Positions 43,640 to 52,332 are shown, counted from the stretch's first letter. The stretch: 64,000 nucleotides of DNA from Leptolinea sp. HRD-7 (GCA_024363285.1 AP024710.1:868001-932000), one strand, 5' to 3'. The notes: generated by a model not told the origin, from the letters alone. Program-made: numbers and translations.

Positions 43640-44407
43640 ATGAACCGAATTGACGAAGCCTTTACCAACAAACCGATCTTTATGCCATATTTTCCCCTCG
43701 GGTACCCCGATATCGAAACCTCCATTGACGTGATCGAAGCACTGGCCAAAAACGGCGCCGACCTGGTGGAAGTGGGACTGTCATTCTCCGATCCACTGGC
43801 CGATGGGCCCGTCATCCAGCAGGCCACACAGGTGGCGCTGGAACACGGCATCACTGTGAAGAAATCCCTCGCGGCGGTGGCCGAACTGCGCAAACGCGGT
43901 GTGACCATCCCGCTGGTGTTGATGGGCTATTACAACCCGCTGCTGGCCTACGGGCTGGAAGCCTATGTGGCTGATTCCCGTGCCGCCGGTGCCGACGGGT
44001 TCATTATCCCCGATCTGCCGCTGGAGGAAAGCGCTGAATTTGAAGCAGCAGCGGGGGACATGCCGCTGATCCGTATGCTGGCACCCACCACCCCGGCGGA
44101 ACGTATGGAGAAGGTGGCAAGGCAGGCGCGCGGATTCATCTACCTGGTCAGCGTGACGGGCGTCACCGGGGCGCGGTCAACATTGGCCGAGGGACTGGGC
44201 GGGTTGGTCAGCCGGGTACGCGAGCACACGTCCATTCCGGTGTGTGTGGGGTTCGGCATTGGCACGCCGGAGCAAGCCCGCGAGGTGGGCGGCATGGCAG
44301 ATGGCGCGATCGTCGGCACAGCCTGTGTGAAGGCCATCGGCGGGAGCAGTCAGCCGGTGGAATCGGCCGCCCGGTTCGCCCAGGAGTTTAGCGGCGCGAT
44401 ACATTGA
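43640..44407 (+). CDS. trpA: tryptophan synthase alpha chain
   Basis: The 255-residue TIM barrel cleaves indole-glycerol phosphate. Catalytic Glu is in DLVEVGLSFSDPLADGPVIQ and the second catalytic Asp in GFIIPDLPLEES. Conserved YLVSVTGVTGAR and VGFGIGTPEQAREV follow. Last gene of the trp operon, ending just before a perfect inverted repeat. Confidence 0.97.
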   Translation: MNRIDEAFTNKPIFMPYFPLGYPDIETSIDVIEALAKNGADLVEVGLSFSDPLADGPVIQQATQVALEHGITVKKSLAAVAELRKRGVTIPLVLMGYYNPLLAYGLEAYVADSRAAGADGFIIPDLPLEESAEFEAAAGDMPLIRMLAPTTPAERMEKVARQARGFIYLVSVTGVTGARSTLAEGLGGLVSRVREHTSIPVCVGFGIGTPEQAREVGGMADGAIVGTACVKAIGGSSQPVESAARFAQEFSGAIH

Positions 44408-44415
44408 TTCATCCA

Positions 44416-44452
44416 CCATGAAATTCCACCACTTCATGGTGGAATTTCATGG
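44416..44452. promoter_or_regulatory. perfect 16-bp inverted repeat, trpA end / ATPase leader
   Basis: CCATGAAATTCCACCA and TGGTGGAATTTCATGG enclose a 5-base loop. It lies 8 bp after trpA and 12 bp before the ATPase start. It could be a terminator with a weak T tract (TATTATGTTTTT) or an operator for the ATPase gene. Confidence 0.6.
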
Positions 44453-44464
44453 TATTATGTTTTT

Positions 44465-45616
44465 ATGATCAAACGAGACGATCTACTTAATAGAATCAAA
44501 CACCGGCTCGAAAACAACCGGATTGTGGCGGTGATCGGCCCACGCCAGTGCGGGAAAACTACGCTGGCCAGGATGTTGGTTCCTCCAGATTCCATAAATT
44601 ACTTTGATCTCGAAGACCCCTATCATCTGGCCCGACTTGACCAACCCATGACAGCCCTTCAAGACCTGAAAGGGTTGGTTGTGATTGATGAAATTCACCG
44701 CAGGGCAGAATTGTTTCCCATCCTTCGCGTGCTGGCAGATCGTTCTCCTCTTCCTGCCCGGTTTCTTATCCTGGGGAGCGCATCACCTGAGTTATTGCGG
44801 CAATCATCCGAATCATTGGCCGGGCGAATCTCTATTCTTGAAATGGAAGGATTTTCCCTTAATGAAGTGGGAGTTCCATTACAAAATACGCTCTGGCGCC
44901 GTGGAGGGTTTCCATTATCCTTTACGGCCGCCAATGATGAATCGAGTTTTGGTTGGAGAAGAGATTTTATCCGGACTTTTCTGGAACGCGACGTTCCAAG
45001 TTTCGGGATAAAAATCCCATCCACAAGTCTGTTTCGGTTTTGGAACATGCTGGCGCATTATCATGGCCAGGTTTGGAACGCTGCCGAAGCCGCAAGATCG
45101 CTTGGAATCGGTGAAAGCTCTGTCCGCCGGTATGTGGATTTGTTACAAGACCTATTTATGGTTCGTTTGCTTCAGCCCTGGTATGCCAACCTGGGAAAAC
45201 GACAGGTAAAATCTCCCAAGATATATTTCAGGGATACCGGTTTGTTGCACGCCCTGTTGGGAATTCGCACAGAACAAGACCTGTATCTTCATCCGCGAAG
45301 CAGCGCATCATGGGAAGGGTTTGCCCTGGAAGAGGTGATCAAATCCATTCAGCCGGACGAAGTGTATTTCTGGGGAATTCACTCAGGCGCGGAATTAGAC
45401 TTGTTGTGCCTGAAAGATGGAAAACGGATTGGCGTGGAGTGTAAGCGAATTGACGCCCCGCGGTTAACTCCATCCATGCGCACTGCCATGATTGATCTTG
45501 AATTGGATCGTTTGCTGACGGTTTTCCCGGGAGATCGCTCATATTCACTGACGGATAATATTCAGGCAGTGTCGTTGGGAAAATTGGTTGAAACCCCCGG
45601 GGAATTTTACAGTTGA
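44465..45616 (+). CDS. AAA ATPase with DUF4143 C-terminal domain
   Basis: The 383-residue protein has Walker A IGPRQCGKTTLARML near residues 23-37, Walker B LVVIDEIHRRAELFP, and sensor LILGSASPELLRQ. The C-terminal DUF4143 nuclease-like domain includes VKSPKIYFRDTGLLHALLGI, VYFWGIHSGAELDLLC and IGVECKR, an E/D-x-K-like pattern. Such stand-alone ATPases are widespread, often scattered by transfer, and their role is unknown. It starts 57 bp after trpA and may be read through unless the inverted repeat terminates. Confidence 0.85.
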   Translation: MIKRDDLLNRIKHRLENNRIVAVIGPRQCGKTTLARMLVPPDSINYFDLEDPYHLARLDQPMTALQDLKGLVVIDEIHRRAELFPILRVLADRSPLPARFLILGSASPELLRQSSESLAGRISILEMEGFSLNEVGVPLQNTLWRRGGFPLSFTAANDESSFGWRRDFIRTFLERDVPSFGIKIPSTSLFRFWNMLAHYHGQVWNAAEAARSLGIGESSVRRYVDLLQDLFMVRLLQPWYANLGKRQVKSPKIYFRDTGLLHALLGIRTEQDLYLHPRSSASWEGFALEEVIKSIQPDEVYFWGIHSGAELDLLCLKDGKRIGVECKRIDAPRLTPSMRTAMIDLELDRLLTVFPGDRSYSLTDNIQAVSLGKLVETPGEFYS

Positions 45617-45792
45617 ATCCATTAGACCTTTAAGGGTTATTTTTCATTATTCCTCTGGCAAAGCAGTAATTCCCATATATCACTGTTGAGAATGATAGAT
45701 ATGTTCATCGCTCTTTTCTTCAGGCAATGACATATATAACTCTCGAAAGATTTTCAAACCCACACTTAAAGGGCAAAAACGCACCCGCAGAT

Positions 45793-45821
45793 TTGTGCCC
45801 GTTCGAAAAAGATAGTATGAT
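45793..45821 (+). promoter_or_regulatory. promoter of the YegP-like gene
   Basis: TTGTGC (45793-45798) and TATGAT (45816-45821) are 17 bp apart, 45 bp before the start codon. Confidence 0.6.
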
Positions 45822-45866
45822 GAAGGGTAGAAAACAACCTTATCCAACATTGGCAGGAGGGTAGTA

Positions 45867-46205
45867 ATGGCAGGTAAATTTGTAGTAACCAAAACTAAAA
45901 ACGAAAAGTTCATGTTCAATTTGAAAGCCGGCAACGGTGAGATCATTTTGACCAGCGAACAGTACAATGCCAAAGCCAGCGCGTTGAACGGCATCGAATC
46001 CGTCAAGAAAAACGCGGTAGACGACGGCCGCTACGAGCGCAAAGCTGACAAAGACGGCAAACCGTTCTTCGTGCTCAAAGCCGGCAACGGTGAACCCATC
46101 GGCAAGAGCGAATCCTACTCCTCCGAATCCGCCATGGAAAATGGCATCAAATCGGTGAAGACCAACGCCCCCGATGCCAAAGTGGAAGACCTGACGGTAG
46201 AGTAA
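45867..46205 (+). CDS. YegP-like protein with two DUF1508 repeats
   Basis: The 112-residue protein is two copies of the same unit of about 50 residues: KFVVTKTKNEKFMFNLKAGNGEIILTSEQYNAKASALNGIESVKKNA, then RYERKADKDGKPFFVLKAGNGEPIGKSESYSSESAMENGIKSVKTNA. The shared core is F-x-LKAGNGE-x-I ... S-E-x-Y ... NGI-x-SVK-x-NA. Small, highly charged and probably abundant: it has its own promoter, a strong GGCAGGAGGG site and a strong terminator. Function of the family is unknown. Confidence 0.9.
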   Translation: MAGKFVVTKTKNEKFMFNLKAGNGEIILTSEQYNAKASALNGIESVKKNAVDDGRYERKADKDGKPFFVLKAGNGEPIGKSESYSSESAMENGIKSVKTNAPDAKVEDLTVE

Positions 46206-46223
46206 AGACAGTTAAATTTGAGG

Positions 46224-46261
46224 ATAAAGAGACAAAGCCGTTTTCGGTTTTGTCTCTTTAT
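46224..46261. terminator. strong bidirectional terminator
   Basis: A 17-bp stem ATAAAGAGACAAAGCCG / CGGTTTTGTCTCTTTAT with a TTTT loop (one G-T wobble) lies between the YegP-like gene and the convergent MocR gene. Confidence 0.85.
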
Positions 46262-46263
46262 TG

Positions 46264-47688
46264 TTAAGATAGCTCTTTCTTACCCTTTTCATAAGCGAGA
46301 ATCTCAGATTTCAGCAATTCTCTTAATATTCTGACTCCCTCACAAATATTCTCTTCATCCAAATGACCATACCCGACCAGCAGCGTATCCGAATAAGCTG
46401 TTGTCTCCACACAATAGCGCGATACCGGTCGCACGCGTAGTCCCGCCCCGCGGCAGGCCTGCTCAAATGTCGGACCAAATTCCATTCCCGGGAAGCGCAG
46501 AGCCACATGCAGGCCCGAAGCGTCACCGCGCACCTGCACGCGGCGGCCGAACGCCTCTTCCAGCGCGTGGATCAGCACGGCGCGTTTTTCTCCGTACACC
46601 CTGTTCATTCGGCGGATGTGCCGGTCCATCTGGCGTTTGCGCAGGAACTCTGTCAGAGCTGCCTGTTCGAGTAACGGATTCTGCACGTCCATATACTGGC
46701 GGGCATGTTTCCAGGCCGGCTGAAGCGGGCGGGGCAGTATGGCAAACCCCAGACGCAGCGCCGGAAAGAGCGTTTTACTGAAAGTACCCACATAGACCAC
46801 CCGCGAGGGGTCCATGCTGTACAGCGGGCTGACCGGCGCCCCGGTGTAGCGGTATTCGCTGTCATAGTCATCTTCCATGATGTAGAACCCGCCATTCCGC
46901 GCCAGCCGGATGAGCTCGGTGCGGCGGCCGGCGGGCAATATACCGCCCAGCGGGAACTGGTGCGAAGGGGTAACGTACACCGCCGAAAGCGTTTTTCCGT
47001 TGAGGCACGATACTACCGCGCCCTGGTCATCAACCGGCATCCAGCACACACTTCGGCCTTTATCCATCACCGCTCCGCGGATACCAGGGTGTGACGGGTC
47101 TTCCAACGCGAACGATTTCCCTTCGCGGTGCAGGATCTCCACCAGTATATAGAGCGCCTGGGTGGCGCCAGATGTGACGAACACATCGGCGGGGTCAACT
47201 GCCATGCCGCGCGTGCGCAGCAGCCAGCGCGCGATCTCTTCGCACAATGGGGGATAGCCTTTGGGGCCGGAATAGTCCATCTGCCCGGGGTTAAGCCGGC
47301 CGGCGGCCCCGGCGATATCCCGGTTCCAGGCGGACCAGGGGAACAGCGTCAGGTCGGGCTGGCCAGTCTTGAAATCAAAGCGGTAGTGAACGGGCGCGCG
47401 TTCCGGCTCAGCCTTGGGTTCCGGCGGACGCGTCGCGATCGCCAGGCCATCTGCCACGCGCGATGCCGCGCCCGGGTGGTTGATGATGAAGCCTTCCGTC
47501 CATAACATGGTGTAGGCTTCGCAAACCGTGTTGCGTGAAACGCCCAGGTCAAGCGCCAGCTCACGAGTGGACGGCAGTGCCTCTCCCGGGGCGATCTGCC
47601 CGGCTGTGATGCGCTCTGTGACCGCCAGAAAAAGCTGCCTTGCCAGCGAAACGTCGTCATTTCTATGCAGCGTTATACCCCACATCAA
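46264..47688 (-). CDS. MocR/PdxR-type regulator (GntR helix-turn-helix plus aminotransferase fold)
   Basis: The 474-residue protein begins with a GntR winged helix (SLARQLFLAVTERITAGQIAPGEALPSTRELALDLGVSRNTVCEAYTML). A fold-type I aminotransferase domain follows with PLP site YVGTFSKTLFPALRLGF (Lys) and EDDYDSEYRY (Asp-x-x-Y). MocR regulators bind PLP or a PLP-amino-acid adduct as signal and often activate a divergent gene. Here the divergent gene is an EamA exporter, 118 bp away, with several CCAGT/ACTGG repeats between. Likely role: sensing PLP or an amino-acid-like effector and regulating the exporter. Confidence 0.9.
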   Translation of the reverse strand: MMWGITLHRNDDVSLARQLFLAVTERITAGQIAPGEALPSTRELALDLGVSRNTVCEAYTMLWTEGFIINHPGAASRVADGLAIATRPPEPKAEPERAPVHYRFDFKTGQPDLTLFPWSAWNRDIAGAAGRLNPGQMDYSGPKGYPPLCEEIARWLLRTRGMAVDPADVFVTSGATQALYILVEILHREGKSFALEDPSHPGIRGAVMDKGRSVCWMPVDDQGAVVSCLNGKTLSAVYVTPSHQFPLGGILPAGRRTELIRLARNGGFYIMEDDYDSEYRYTGAPVSPLYSMDPSRVVYVGTFSKTLFPALRLGFAILPRPLQPAWKHARQYMDVQNPLLEQAALTEFLRKRQMDRHIRRMNRVYGEKRAVLIHALEEAFGRRVQVRGDASGLHVALRFPGMEFGPTFEQACRGAGLRVRPVSRYCVETTAYSDTLLVGYGHLDEENICEGVRILRELLKSEILAYEKGKKELS

Positions 47689-47697
47689 TCAACCTCC

Positions 47698-47759
47698 AAC
47701 TGGTACCCTGAAATCAGTTTAAACTGGCTCTTACACCATACCAGTCAGGCCAGTATAGT
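47698..47759. promoter_or_regulatory. MocR operator cluster and EamA promoter
   Basis: ACTGG occurs at about 47700 and AACTGG at about 47722. Inverted ACCAGT and CCAGT lie at about 47740-47755. The EamA promoter has TTACAC (47731-47736) and TATAGT (47754-47759) with a 17-bp spacer that contains the last two repeats, so a bound regulator would overlap RNA polymerase. Confidence 0.6.
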
Positions 47760-47806
47760 AGGTTTCATCCGGACACGCAACGGCCATTTTTAAAAAAGGT
47801 AATAAT

Positions 47807-48757
47807 ATGGAAAACATTAAAGGAAAAATCTACCTGTTCCTGGGGTTCTCACTGGCCGGCACGTCGGTGGTCACCGGGCGAATCTTATCGGGCAAACTGG
47901 GGACGTTCCAGATCACGGCGCTCAGCCTGGGGATACTGCTGCTGGCGCTGCTGCCGTTTTACGGCCGCCGGGCGTGGCAGACGGCACGGTCACTCACCCG
48001 GGCGGACTGGCGCATGTTGATTCTGCAGGCGTTCTTCGGCATTTTTCTTTTCCGAGTCTTCCTGCTGTTCGGCGTTAACCGCACCAGCACAGCCGAAGCC
48101 GGCTTATTGACAGGCGCTACCCCGGCCGTTACCAGTGTGCTGGCGTTCGTCTTTTTAAAAGAAGCACTCAACCGGCGCACCGTGCTCGGCGTGGCCTGCA
48201 CGGTGACGGGCATCGTGCTGCTGCAGGGTGTAGATCCCCTATCACTGCAATTTGACGGGAGTCATCTGGCGGGGAACCTGCTCATCCTTTGCGCGGCGGC
48301 CAGCGAATCGATCTTCAACGTGATCTCGCGCCGGCATTCGGCGGGCAGCCCATCTCACGCCGGCGCGGATATCAACCCGCTGGTTCAGACCATGCTGGTC
48401 TCGGCGTTCGCCTTCACTCTCTCACTGGGTCCGGCCATTTATACGAAACCGGCCGCCGCCCTGACGTCACTGGTTTTTGCCGACTGGCTGGCGCTGGTAT
48501 GGTACGGCCTGGTGATCACCGCGCTGGCGTTCGTGTTCTTCTACGCGGGCGTCAAACGCTGTGACGCCTACACCACTGCCGCCTTTTCGGGCATGATACC
48601 CATGACGTCCATGTTGCTCTCTTTGCTCGTGCTTAAAGAGACGATCAACGCGGGGCAATGGATTGGCGGAGCGCTGATCATAGCCAGCATTCTGTTGATC
48701 GCCGGGAAGAGTGAAGCGCGCATACTGCGTCAACCCGCGGCACTCTCGATTGAATAG
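47807..48757 (+). CDS. EamA-family (DMT) exporter
   Basis: The 316-residue protein has ten membrane segments in two EamA halves (first ending in GVDPLS, second ending near LLIAGKSEARIL). The pattern includes RTSTAEAGLLTGATPAVTSVLAFVFLKEALNRRTVLG, and ITALAFVFFYAGVKRCDAYTTAAFSGMIPMTSMLLSLLVLKETI in the second half. DMT proteins export amino acids, purines or toxic metabolites. The divergent MocR regulator suggests a PLP- or amino-acid-related substrate. Confidence 0.87.
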   Translation: MENIKGKIYLFLGFSLAGTSVVTGRILSGKLGTFQITALSLGILLLALLPFYGRRAWQTARSLTRADWRMLILQAFFGIFLFRVFLLFGVNRTSTAEAGLLTGATPAVTSVLAFVFLKEALNRRTVLGVACTVTGIVLLQGVDPLSLQFDGSHLAGNLLILCAAASESIFNVISRRHSAGSPSHAGADINPLVQTMLVSAFAFTLSLGPAIYTKPAAALTSLVFADWLALVWYGLVITALAFVFFYAGVKRCDAYTTAAFSGMIPMTSMLLSLLVLKETINAGQWIGGALIIASILLIAGKSEARILRQPAALSIE

Positions 48758-48950
48758 TATCAGGTTTTCCTGTGTCGCTCAGCCGGGAGGCTGACAATCT
48801 GCGCGTACGGCCTTGAACCGGTCGAAATAATGCCATGCCGAGATCATCTATCAAAAAGAGATGGACTCGCGACACCACCTGACCTAATTCGGACTATAAT
48901 AGAGTGCAAACTCTTCCTTTCCCAAGGGAGTTAAATTTAAGGAGAAAGCC

Positions 48951-49901
48951 ATGATTGTAACCACCAAAGAGTTATTCAAAGCCGCATACGGCAAGTACGC
49001 CATCGGCGCTTACAATATTAATAACCTTGAACAGACCATGGGTCTGTTTCGCGGTTGCATTGACAGCTCTGCCCCCTTCATCATCCAGATCAGCAAAGGC
49101 GCCCGCTCTTACACTGACAAAATCATGATCGAAGGTCTTATCCGCTCAGCTGATCAGGTTTTCCCGGATGCCATTTTCGCCGTTCACCTTGACCATGGTG
49201 ACGAACAGACCTGCTACGACTGCATCAACAGCGGTTTCTACTCCTCTGTGATGATCGACGCCTCCGCCGAACCCTTCGAAAAGAACGTTGAGATCACCAA
49301 ACGGGTGGTCGATGCGGCGCATGCCAAGGGCATCGTGGTGGAAGCCGAACTCGGCAAACTGGGCGGCGTGGAAGAGCACGTCTCCGTCAACGAAGCTGAC
49401 GCCAAACTGACCGATCCCGACCAGGCCAAGAAGTTCGTTGAACTCACCGGCTGTGATTCCCTCGCCTGCGCCATCGGCACCAGCCACGGCGCGTTCAAAT
49501 TCAGCGGCACCCAGGGCCTGCACTTTGACGTGCTGAGCGCTATCCAGAAGAACCTGCCAGGTTTCCCGCTGGTCATGCACGGTTCATCCTCCGTCCCGCA
49601 GGATGAAGTGGCGCGTATCAACGCCGCCGGCGGCAACCTCAAAGGCGCGAAAGGCGTAGATGATACCCAGTTCCGCCGCGCCGCCGAGTTGGGTGTCACC
49701 AAGATCAACATCGATACCGACGGCCGCCTGGTGTGGACCCGCGTTCACCGCGAATACTTCATTGAACACCCCGAAAACTTTGACCTGCGCCCCGTGGGCA
49801 AAGTCTTCATGTCGGAATACGCCAAATTCATCGCCGACAAGAACGCCAAGCTGGGCAGCGCCGGTCAGCTCGAAGCTGTCCGCAAATTGGTAAGCAAATA
49901 A
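48951..49901 (+). CDS. class II fructose-bisphosphate aldolase-type enzyme
   Basis: The 316-residue TIM barrel has zinc ligands in VHLDHGDEQT, in GTSHGAFKFSG and in VMHGSSSVPQ. The substrate-phosphate loop is VTKINIDTDGRL. Length and the opening MIVTTKELFKAAYGKYAIGAYNINNLEQ match class II fructose-1,6-bisphosphate aldolase of glycolysis; tagatose-bisphosphate aldolase is related and cannot be fully excluded. Codon use and an AAGGAGAAAGCC site suggest strong expression. A TATAAT box lies at 48895-48900. Confidence 0.92.
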   Translation: MIVTTKELFKAAYGKYAIGAYNINNLEQTMGLFRGCIDSSAPFIIQISKGARSYTDKIMIEGLIRSADQVFPDAIFAVHLDHGDEQTCYDCINSGFYSSVMIDASAEPFEKNVEITKRVVDAAHAKGIVVEAELGKLGGVEEHVSVNEADAKLTDPDQAKKFVELTGCDSLACAIGTSHGAFKFSGTQGLHFDVLSAIQKNLPGFPLVMHGSSSVPQDEVARINAAGGNLKGAKGVDDTQFRRAAELGVTKINIDTDGRLVWTRVHREYFIEHPENFDLRPVGKVFMSEYAKFIADKNAKLGSAGQLEAVRKLVSK

Positions 49902-49940
49902 GTTTTCCAATGTAACCCCAAACAATCAGAACAACCCGTA

Positions 49941-50220
49941 GGATGGATTGAGGGCGCCTTTCCCGAAATCCATCCTTTTTTATTTTCCTCAAAATTCATA
50001 TTTTCAAATCAAATATCTGTAAATGGATTGAGGGCGCCTTTCCCGAAATCCATCCTTTTTTATTTTCCTCAAAATTCATATTTTCAAATCAAATATCTGT
50101 AGACGGATTGAGGGCGCCTTTCCCGAAATCCATCCTTTTTTATTTTCCTCAAAATTCATATTTTCAAATCAAATATCTGTAGACAGATTGAGGGCGCCTT
50201 TCCCGCAACCAATCCATTCC
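49941..50220. repeat. 80-bp tandem repeat array with a REP-like palindrome in each unit
   Basis: Three full units and half of a fourth follow with an exact 80-bp period (unit starts 49943, 50023, 50103, 50183). Each begins ATGGATTGAGGGCGCC, pairs imperfectly with TTTCCCGAAATCCATCC, and ends in an A/T-rich linker (ATTTTCCTCAAAATTCATA). Units are almost identical, indicating recent expansion. The array ends three bases before the stop codon of the RAYT gene. Confidence 0.9.
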
Positions 50221-50222
50221 GA

Positions 50223-50762
50223 TCAAATATCAAATTCCATCAGATCAAAATCCCGCATTTCCATCAAAAACCGTATCGATTCGCGGTCTTTACCCTGTTT
50301 ATTGATGCTCGAAAACTCCCAGTCAAACGGATGATCCACATAGCCATGTTTGACCGGATTCAAATGAATGTAATTAATATGGTTTTCCATATCGTGTTCA
50401 TCGCGGATGGTGTGCTCCCAATACCGGCGCTGCCAGATGGGGCTTTCACCCCGGGATTTCCGAGATTCTGACACGGGGATATCGAGAAAATCGGACGGAA
50501 TATCACGGGAAAATTTCCCTTTGATCAACCGCCAGCGGACGGGGTAATCCGCGTCACCTTCAGGCAGAGTCCAGATCATGTGAAGGTGGTCCGGCAGGAC
50601 TACGTGGCTCACGACCTTGAACGGGTGGTTCTGTTGCACATAATGGAACGCGTTTCGCAGGATCTGTACCGATTGAGAATTGGCAAATAATTTCCGCCGT
50701 AGACAGGTGACGACGGTGAAGAAATAGGTTCCTCCGGGAACATAATTTCGGCGGTAATTCAT
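50223..50762 (-). CDS. REP-associated tyrosine transposase (RAYT)
   Basis: The 179-residue HUH-type single-strand transposase resembles the IS200/IS605 TnpA group of RAYTs. The HUH metal site is in VVLPDHLHMIWTLPEGD. The catalytic Tyr lies in HINYIHLNPVKHGYV, and WQRRYWEHTIRDEHDME precedes it. RAYTs cut and copy REP palindromes rather than their own gene. The same palindrome lies on both sides: four tandem copies downstream and one inverted copy upstream at 50837-50871. The gene is full length and intact. Confidence 0.92.
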   Translation of the reverse strand: MNYRRNYVPGGTYFFTVVTCLRRKLFANSQSVQILRNAFHYVQQNHPFKVVSHVVLPDHLHMIWTLPEGDADYPVRWRLIKGKFSRDIPSDFLDIPVSESRKSRGESPIWQRRYWEHTIRDEHDMENHINYIHLNPVKHGYVDHPFDWEFSSINKQGKDRESIRFLMEMRDFDLMEFDI

Positions 50763-50836
50763 ACAGGAATTATATAAGGGGATGGGGTTTGGATGAAAAT
50801 TGTTTGGTGGAAAAAGATACGTTTATTTTAAGAAAG

Positions 50837-50871
50837 ATGGATTTCGGGGAAGGCGCCCTCAATCCATCCTA
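50837..50871 (-). repeat. inverted REP copy upstream of RAYT
   Basis: GATGGATTTC ... GGCGCCCTCAATCCATCCTAC is the reverse complement of the core in the downstream array, so the transposase gene lies between oppositely oriented copies. Confidence 0.9.
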
Positions 50872-51038
50872 CGATGTGCATGAAGGACTGGCCCTGGTCA
50901 AGTTTTCACTGGTATATTAAGGAGGGCGTGTACCCGGATGACCGGGGTGGAAAACCGGAAATGAAGCTTACGGACGTGTGCCGGGGGGGCGAATAGTAGC
51001 GTGGTGGGATCAAAAGTAATACCAACTATAAATCATCA

Positions 51039-51872
51039 TTATTCAGATAAATACTCGCCCTGAAATACCAAGTTTGGATTCCAAGTAGCAGAAATACTTC
51101 CATTTGTATCAGTTCTAAACACTTTTTGTCTGGTGTATCTTTTATATCGTGCGATCGCTGTTGGATGAGGAATATTGATATTCTGATTATAAATTCCAGT
51201 AGAGATTATCGTATAAGCAGGATTGCATTTTCGAATAAACCGTTCTTCAGCTCCATTTATGCTTCCATGATGACTTGCATGAAGAATATCAACATCTTTG
51301 CAGGAGAAAGTGTGGTCGTGGTTCATGATATGACTGAGACTAACATCAGATGCATCACCTGTGAATAGACATTTCAAATTACCTAATTTAGAAAATATTA
51401 CAAGACATCCATCATGTATATGCCTTTGTCTCTCAACCATTAATTCTTTTTTGGGTTCAATAATATAAAATTTCATATCTTCAATTTCTAATAAAGGACG
51501 AGAAAAATCCGATTGACGATAAACAGCATACAACCTTGTTCCCTTTCTTTCATAAGCGTTTAAGTAAGAAGTAACATCGTCCCATTCGCTTTTACGAAAA
51601 CTTTGTTCCCCTTCATGCCAAGCATAAGGAGAATAAAATATGGATTTGATAGTATATTTATTTTGTAATAGATATCCTAAACCCTGAAAATGATCATTGT
51701 GATGATGGGTAATGAATACGGCATCGATCTGATGATTTTTTGGTAGTAAATTTTCATATGTACATATTAAATATGAACAATCGATCAGAATGGTCGCTTT
51801 CCCTGATTTGATGATTGTTGTGTCTGCGCAACCAACATCAAGAAAATGGATTTCTCCCATATTCCAGCTCAT
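51039..51872 (-). CDS. stand-alone MBL-fold hydrolase, ComEC C-terminal type
   Basis: The 277-residue soluble protein has a metallo-beta-lactamase fold: GEIHFLDVGCADTTIIKSG, the metal motif THHHNDHFQGLGYLL, then FTGDASDVSLSHI and ILHASHHGSINGAEERFI. This is the ComEC/Rec2 hydrolase-domain arrangement, but there are no membrane segments and no competence domain. The family cuts phosphodiester or similar bonds in some members; the substrate here is unknown. The gene and its flank are clearly more AT-rich than the rest of the window, and codon choice differs, suggesting transfer. No partner gene is adjacent. Confidence 0.8.
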   Translation of the reverse strand: MSWNMGEIHFLDVGCADTTIIKSGKATILIDCSYLICTYENLLPKNHQIDAVFITHHHNDHFQGLGYLLQNKYTIKSIFYSPYAWHEGEQSFRKSEWDDVTSYLNAYERKGTRLYAVYRQSDFSRPLLEIEDMKFYIIEPKKELMVERQRHIHDGCLVIFSKLGNLKCLFTGDASDVSLSHIMNHDHTFSCKDVDILHASHHGSINGAEERFIRKCNPAYTIISTGIYNQNINIPHPTAIARYKRYTRQKVFRTDTNGSISATWNPNLVFQGEYLSE

Positions 51873-52332
51873 GTATGTTGATTAAAAGACCAGATTGCAC
51901 TTTATCCGATCATTCTTGTTTTATCGGTCTATGCCTATCGGCATTATTTAATAATAATTATAATTATATAATTATTGCGACCGTGTATTCAGACGATGAA
52001 CAAAGAAAATTTCAACTGTTACTCAAAGAACAATAATCAAACATGGATGATGCCTGCGAAAAAATTTTCCCTTTGACCTGAAATTAAACAAATAAATTTA
52101 TCTCCTTATTTCATTGCACTAATTATCTTATTTCACCAATGAAAAATGGCAGCAATTATCTTTGTTGCACCAACAAAATCTAAAATCCACTAATGATTAC
52201 TGGAATGCCAAACTAATCAAACATTTGGTATCGAAATCATCAATAATTGGATTATTACTTAAGGGAAATTGTAAATTTCATAGGTGCTATTAAGACATTA
52301 TGGGACCGCCCCCGCGGTCCCTCTCTCAATCC
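51873..52332. other. AT-rich gene-free stretch
   Basis: About 460 bp with long A/T runs (for example AATAATAATTATAATTATATAATTATT near 51950). No supported gene, RNA or repeat is seen apart from the hairpin near 52302-52321. Confidence 0.6.
52302..52321 (-). terminator. hairpin after the lar-associated operon
   Basis: GGGACCGC / GCGGTCCC with a 4-base loop lies 11 bp after the stop of the Fe-S aldo/keto reductase. The T tract is weak. Confidence 0.55.

Noticed and set aside
45680..46006. 108-residue minus-strand frame
   Set aside because: It is mostly antisense to the YegP-like gene and its promoter, with no similarity to known families.
49941..50220. Possible CRISPR array
   Set aside because: The 80-bp units are repeated as a whole, including linkers, so there are no unique spacers. 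The palindrome and neighbouring RAYT explain it.
51039..51872. Defence-system effector assignment for the MBL-fold protein
   Set aside because: No second component, nucleotide cyclase, ubiquitin-like or ATPase partner is adjacent. Fold alone is not enough.
51815..52036. 73-residue plus-strand frame at the start of the MBL gene
   Set aside because: It overlaps the MBL start on the other strand, is Asn/Tyr-rich from A/T runs and has no ribosome site.
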